NCBI GenBank assembly: GCA_051008735.1
Contig: JBPCXH010000118.1
Coordinates: forward strand, 1-6,380
Source: J054 sp051008735
GTDB taxonomy: Bacteria; Pseudomonadota; Gammaproteobacteria; Steroidobacterales; GCA-2729495
DNA length: 6,380 nt
Direction of reading: 5' to 3'
The notes beneath the pieces were generated by a model. It did not search any database, had not been told where the DNA came from, and saw only the letters and a program-made list of their open reading frames with translations. The translations under genes and the position numbers were made by a program. This document shows, piece after piece, positions 5,962 through 6,380 of the stretch (the stretch's first letter is position 1; each line of letters starts with the position of its first letter).

Positions 5962-6380
5962 CAAAGAGCAGCCAGTACGGCATCTGCTGCACTGACCTTG
6001 AATTCACCGGGGCCTTCTACATAGACGCCGGTAGCGACACCGTCATCAACCAGTAGCGCAAAGCGTTGACCGCGCTGCCCCATACCGAAACCGCTGGCAT
6101 CCAGACCCAGACCAAGGGCCTGGCTGTAGTCGCCATTACCGTCAGCGAGCATCAAGACCTTGTCGCCTACATTCTGGTCCTTGCCCCAGGCATCCATTAC
6201 GAAGACGTCATTAACCGCCATACAGGCGATCGTATCGACACCTTTGGCTTTCAGCTCTGCAGCTTGCTGCACATAGCCCGGCAGGTGCTTGGCAGAACAA
6301 GTCGGCGTGAAGGCGCCCGGCACGGAAAACAGTACAACTTTCTTACCGGCAAACAGATCAGCCGAGGACACACTGTCCGG
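5961..6380 (-). CDS. Peroxiredoxin of the Prx5 type, 5' end cut by the window edge
   Basis: This thiol peroxidase reduces hydrogen peroxide and alkyl hydroperoxides in the cytoplasm. Reading is open through base 6380, so the gene is partial: 139 codons are visible of a usual 155-160, and the true start lies outside. The GTG at 6371 is an internal valine, not a start. The peroxidatic motif is 'PGAFTPTCS', matching PxxxTxxC, with the catalytic Cys about 28 residues into the visible part. A second Cys follows 25 residues later in 'IACMAVND', as in many bacterial Prx5 proteins. 'GMGQRGQRFALLVDDGV' supplies the conserved arginine near the active site. The electron donor (glutaredoxin/glutathione or thioredoxin) cannot be told. 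No fused glutaredoxin domain is present at the C-terminus. It is upstream of, and probably co-transcribed with, the membrane protein gene. Confidence 0.96.
   Translation of the reverse strand, partial: PDSVSSADLFAGKKVVLFSVPGAFTPTCSAKHLPGYVQQAAELKAKGVDTIACMAVNDVFVMDAWGKDQNVGDKVLMLADGNGDYSQALGLGLDASGFGMGQRGQRFALLVDDGVATGVYVEGPGEFKVSAADAVLAAL

Noticed and set aside
6371..6371. GTG at 6371 as the peroxiredoxin start
   Set aside because: The frame stays open to the window edge, and Prx5-type proteins have about 20 more residues before this point, so the gene is truncated rather than short.

Overview
This 6.4-kb window looks like ordinary chromosome from a GC-rich gammaproteobacterium, probably a free-living aerobe. 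The placement is an inference. It rests on high, even GC with no composition break, a typical proteobacterial ETF pair, a Bcr/CflA transporter, and a lipoprotein resembling the DUF6491 type. There are no tRNAs, rRNAs, insertion sequences, phage genes or CRISPR arrays, and no gene-free stretch longer than about 110 bases. I found no clearly new multi-gene system. The points of interest are two uncharacterised proteins and several small inverted repeats at gene boundaries.

Layout. Left block, minus strand (4-2134), transcribed right to left: a two-domain rhodanese-type sulfurtransferase, a small lipoprotein that overlaps or abuts it, and a roughly 250-residue cytoplasmic protein of unknown function. 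Spacing is tight, so this is probably one operon. Central block, plus strand (2242-5170): etfB, etfA and a Bcr/CflA-type MFS transporter whose TTG start lies inside the end of etfA. The two blocks diverge from a 107-bp region holding a perfect 8-6-8 palindrome (2161-2182) that overlaps a candidate etfB -35 element. Right block, minus strand (5177-6380): a peroxiredoxin cut by the window edge, followed by a six-helix membrane protein of unknown function. This block meets the transporter gene tail to tail with only 6 bp between the stops.

Function. EtfBA carries electrons from acyl-CoA and related dehydrogenases to ETF:ubiquinone oxidoreductase at the membrane; neither partner is in the window. 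The sulfurtransferase handles sulfane sulfur and the peroxiredoxin removes peroxides, so several neighbours are redox enzymes, but nothing here proves they work in one pathway. Inverted repeats with a stop codon in the loop occur at the etfB/etfA and etfA/transporter junctions. They may affect mRNA processing or translational coupling, but they could also be chance in GC-rich DNA.
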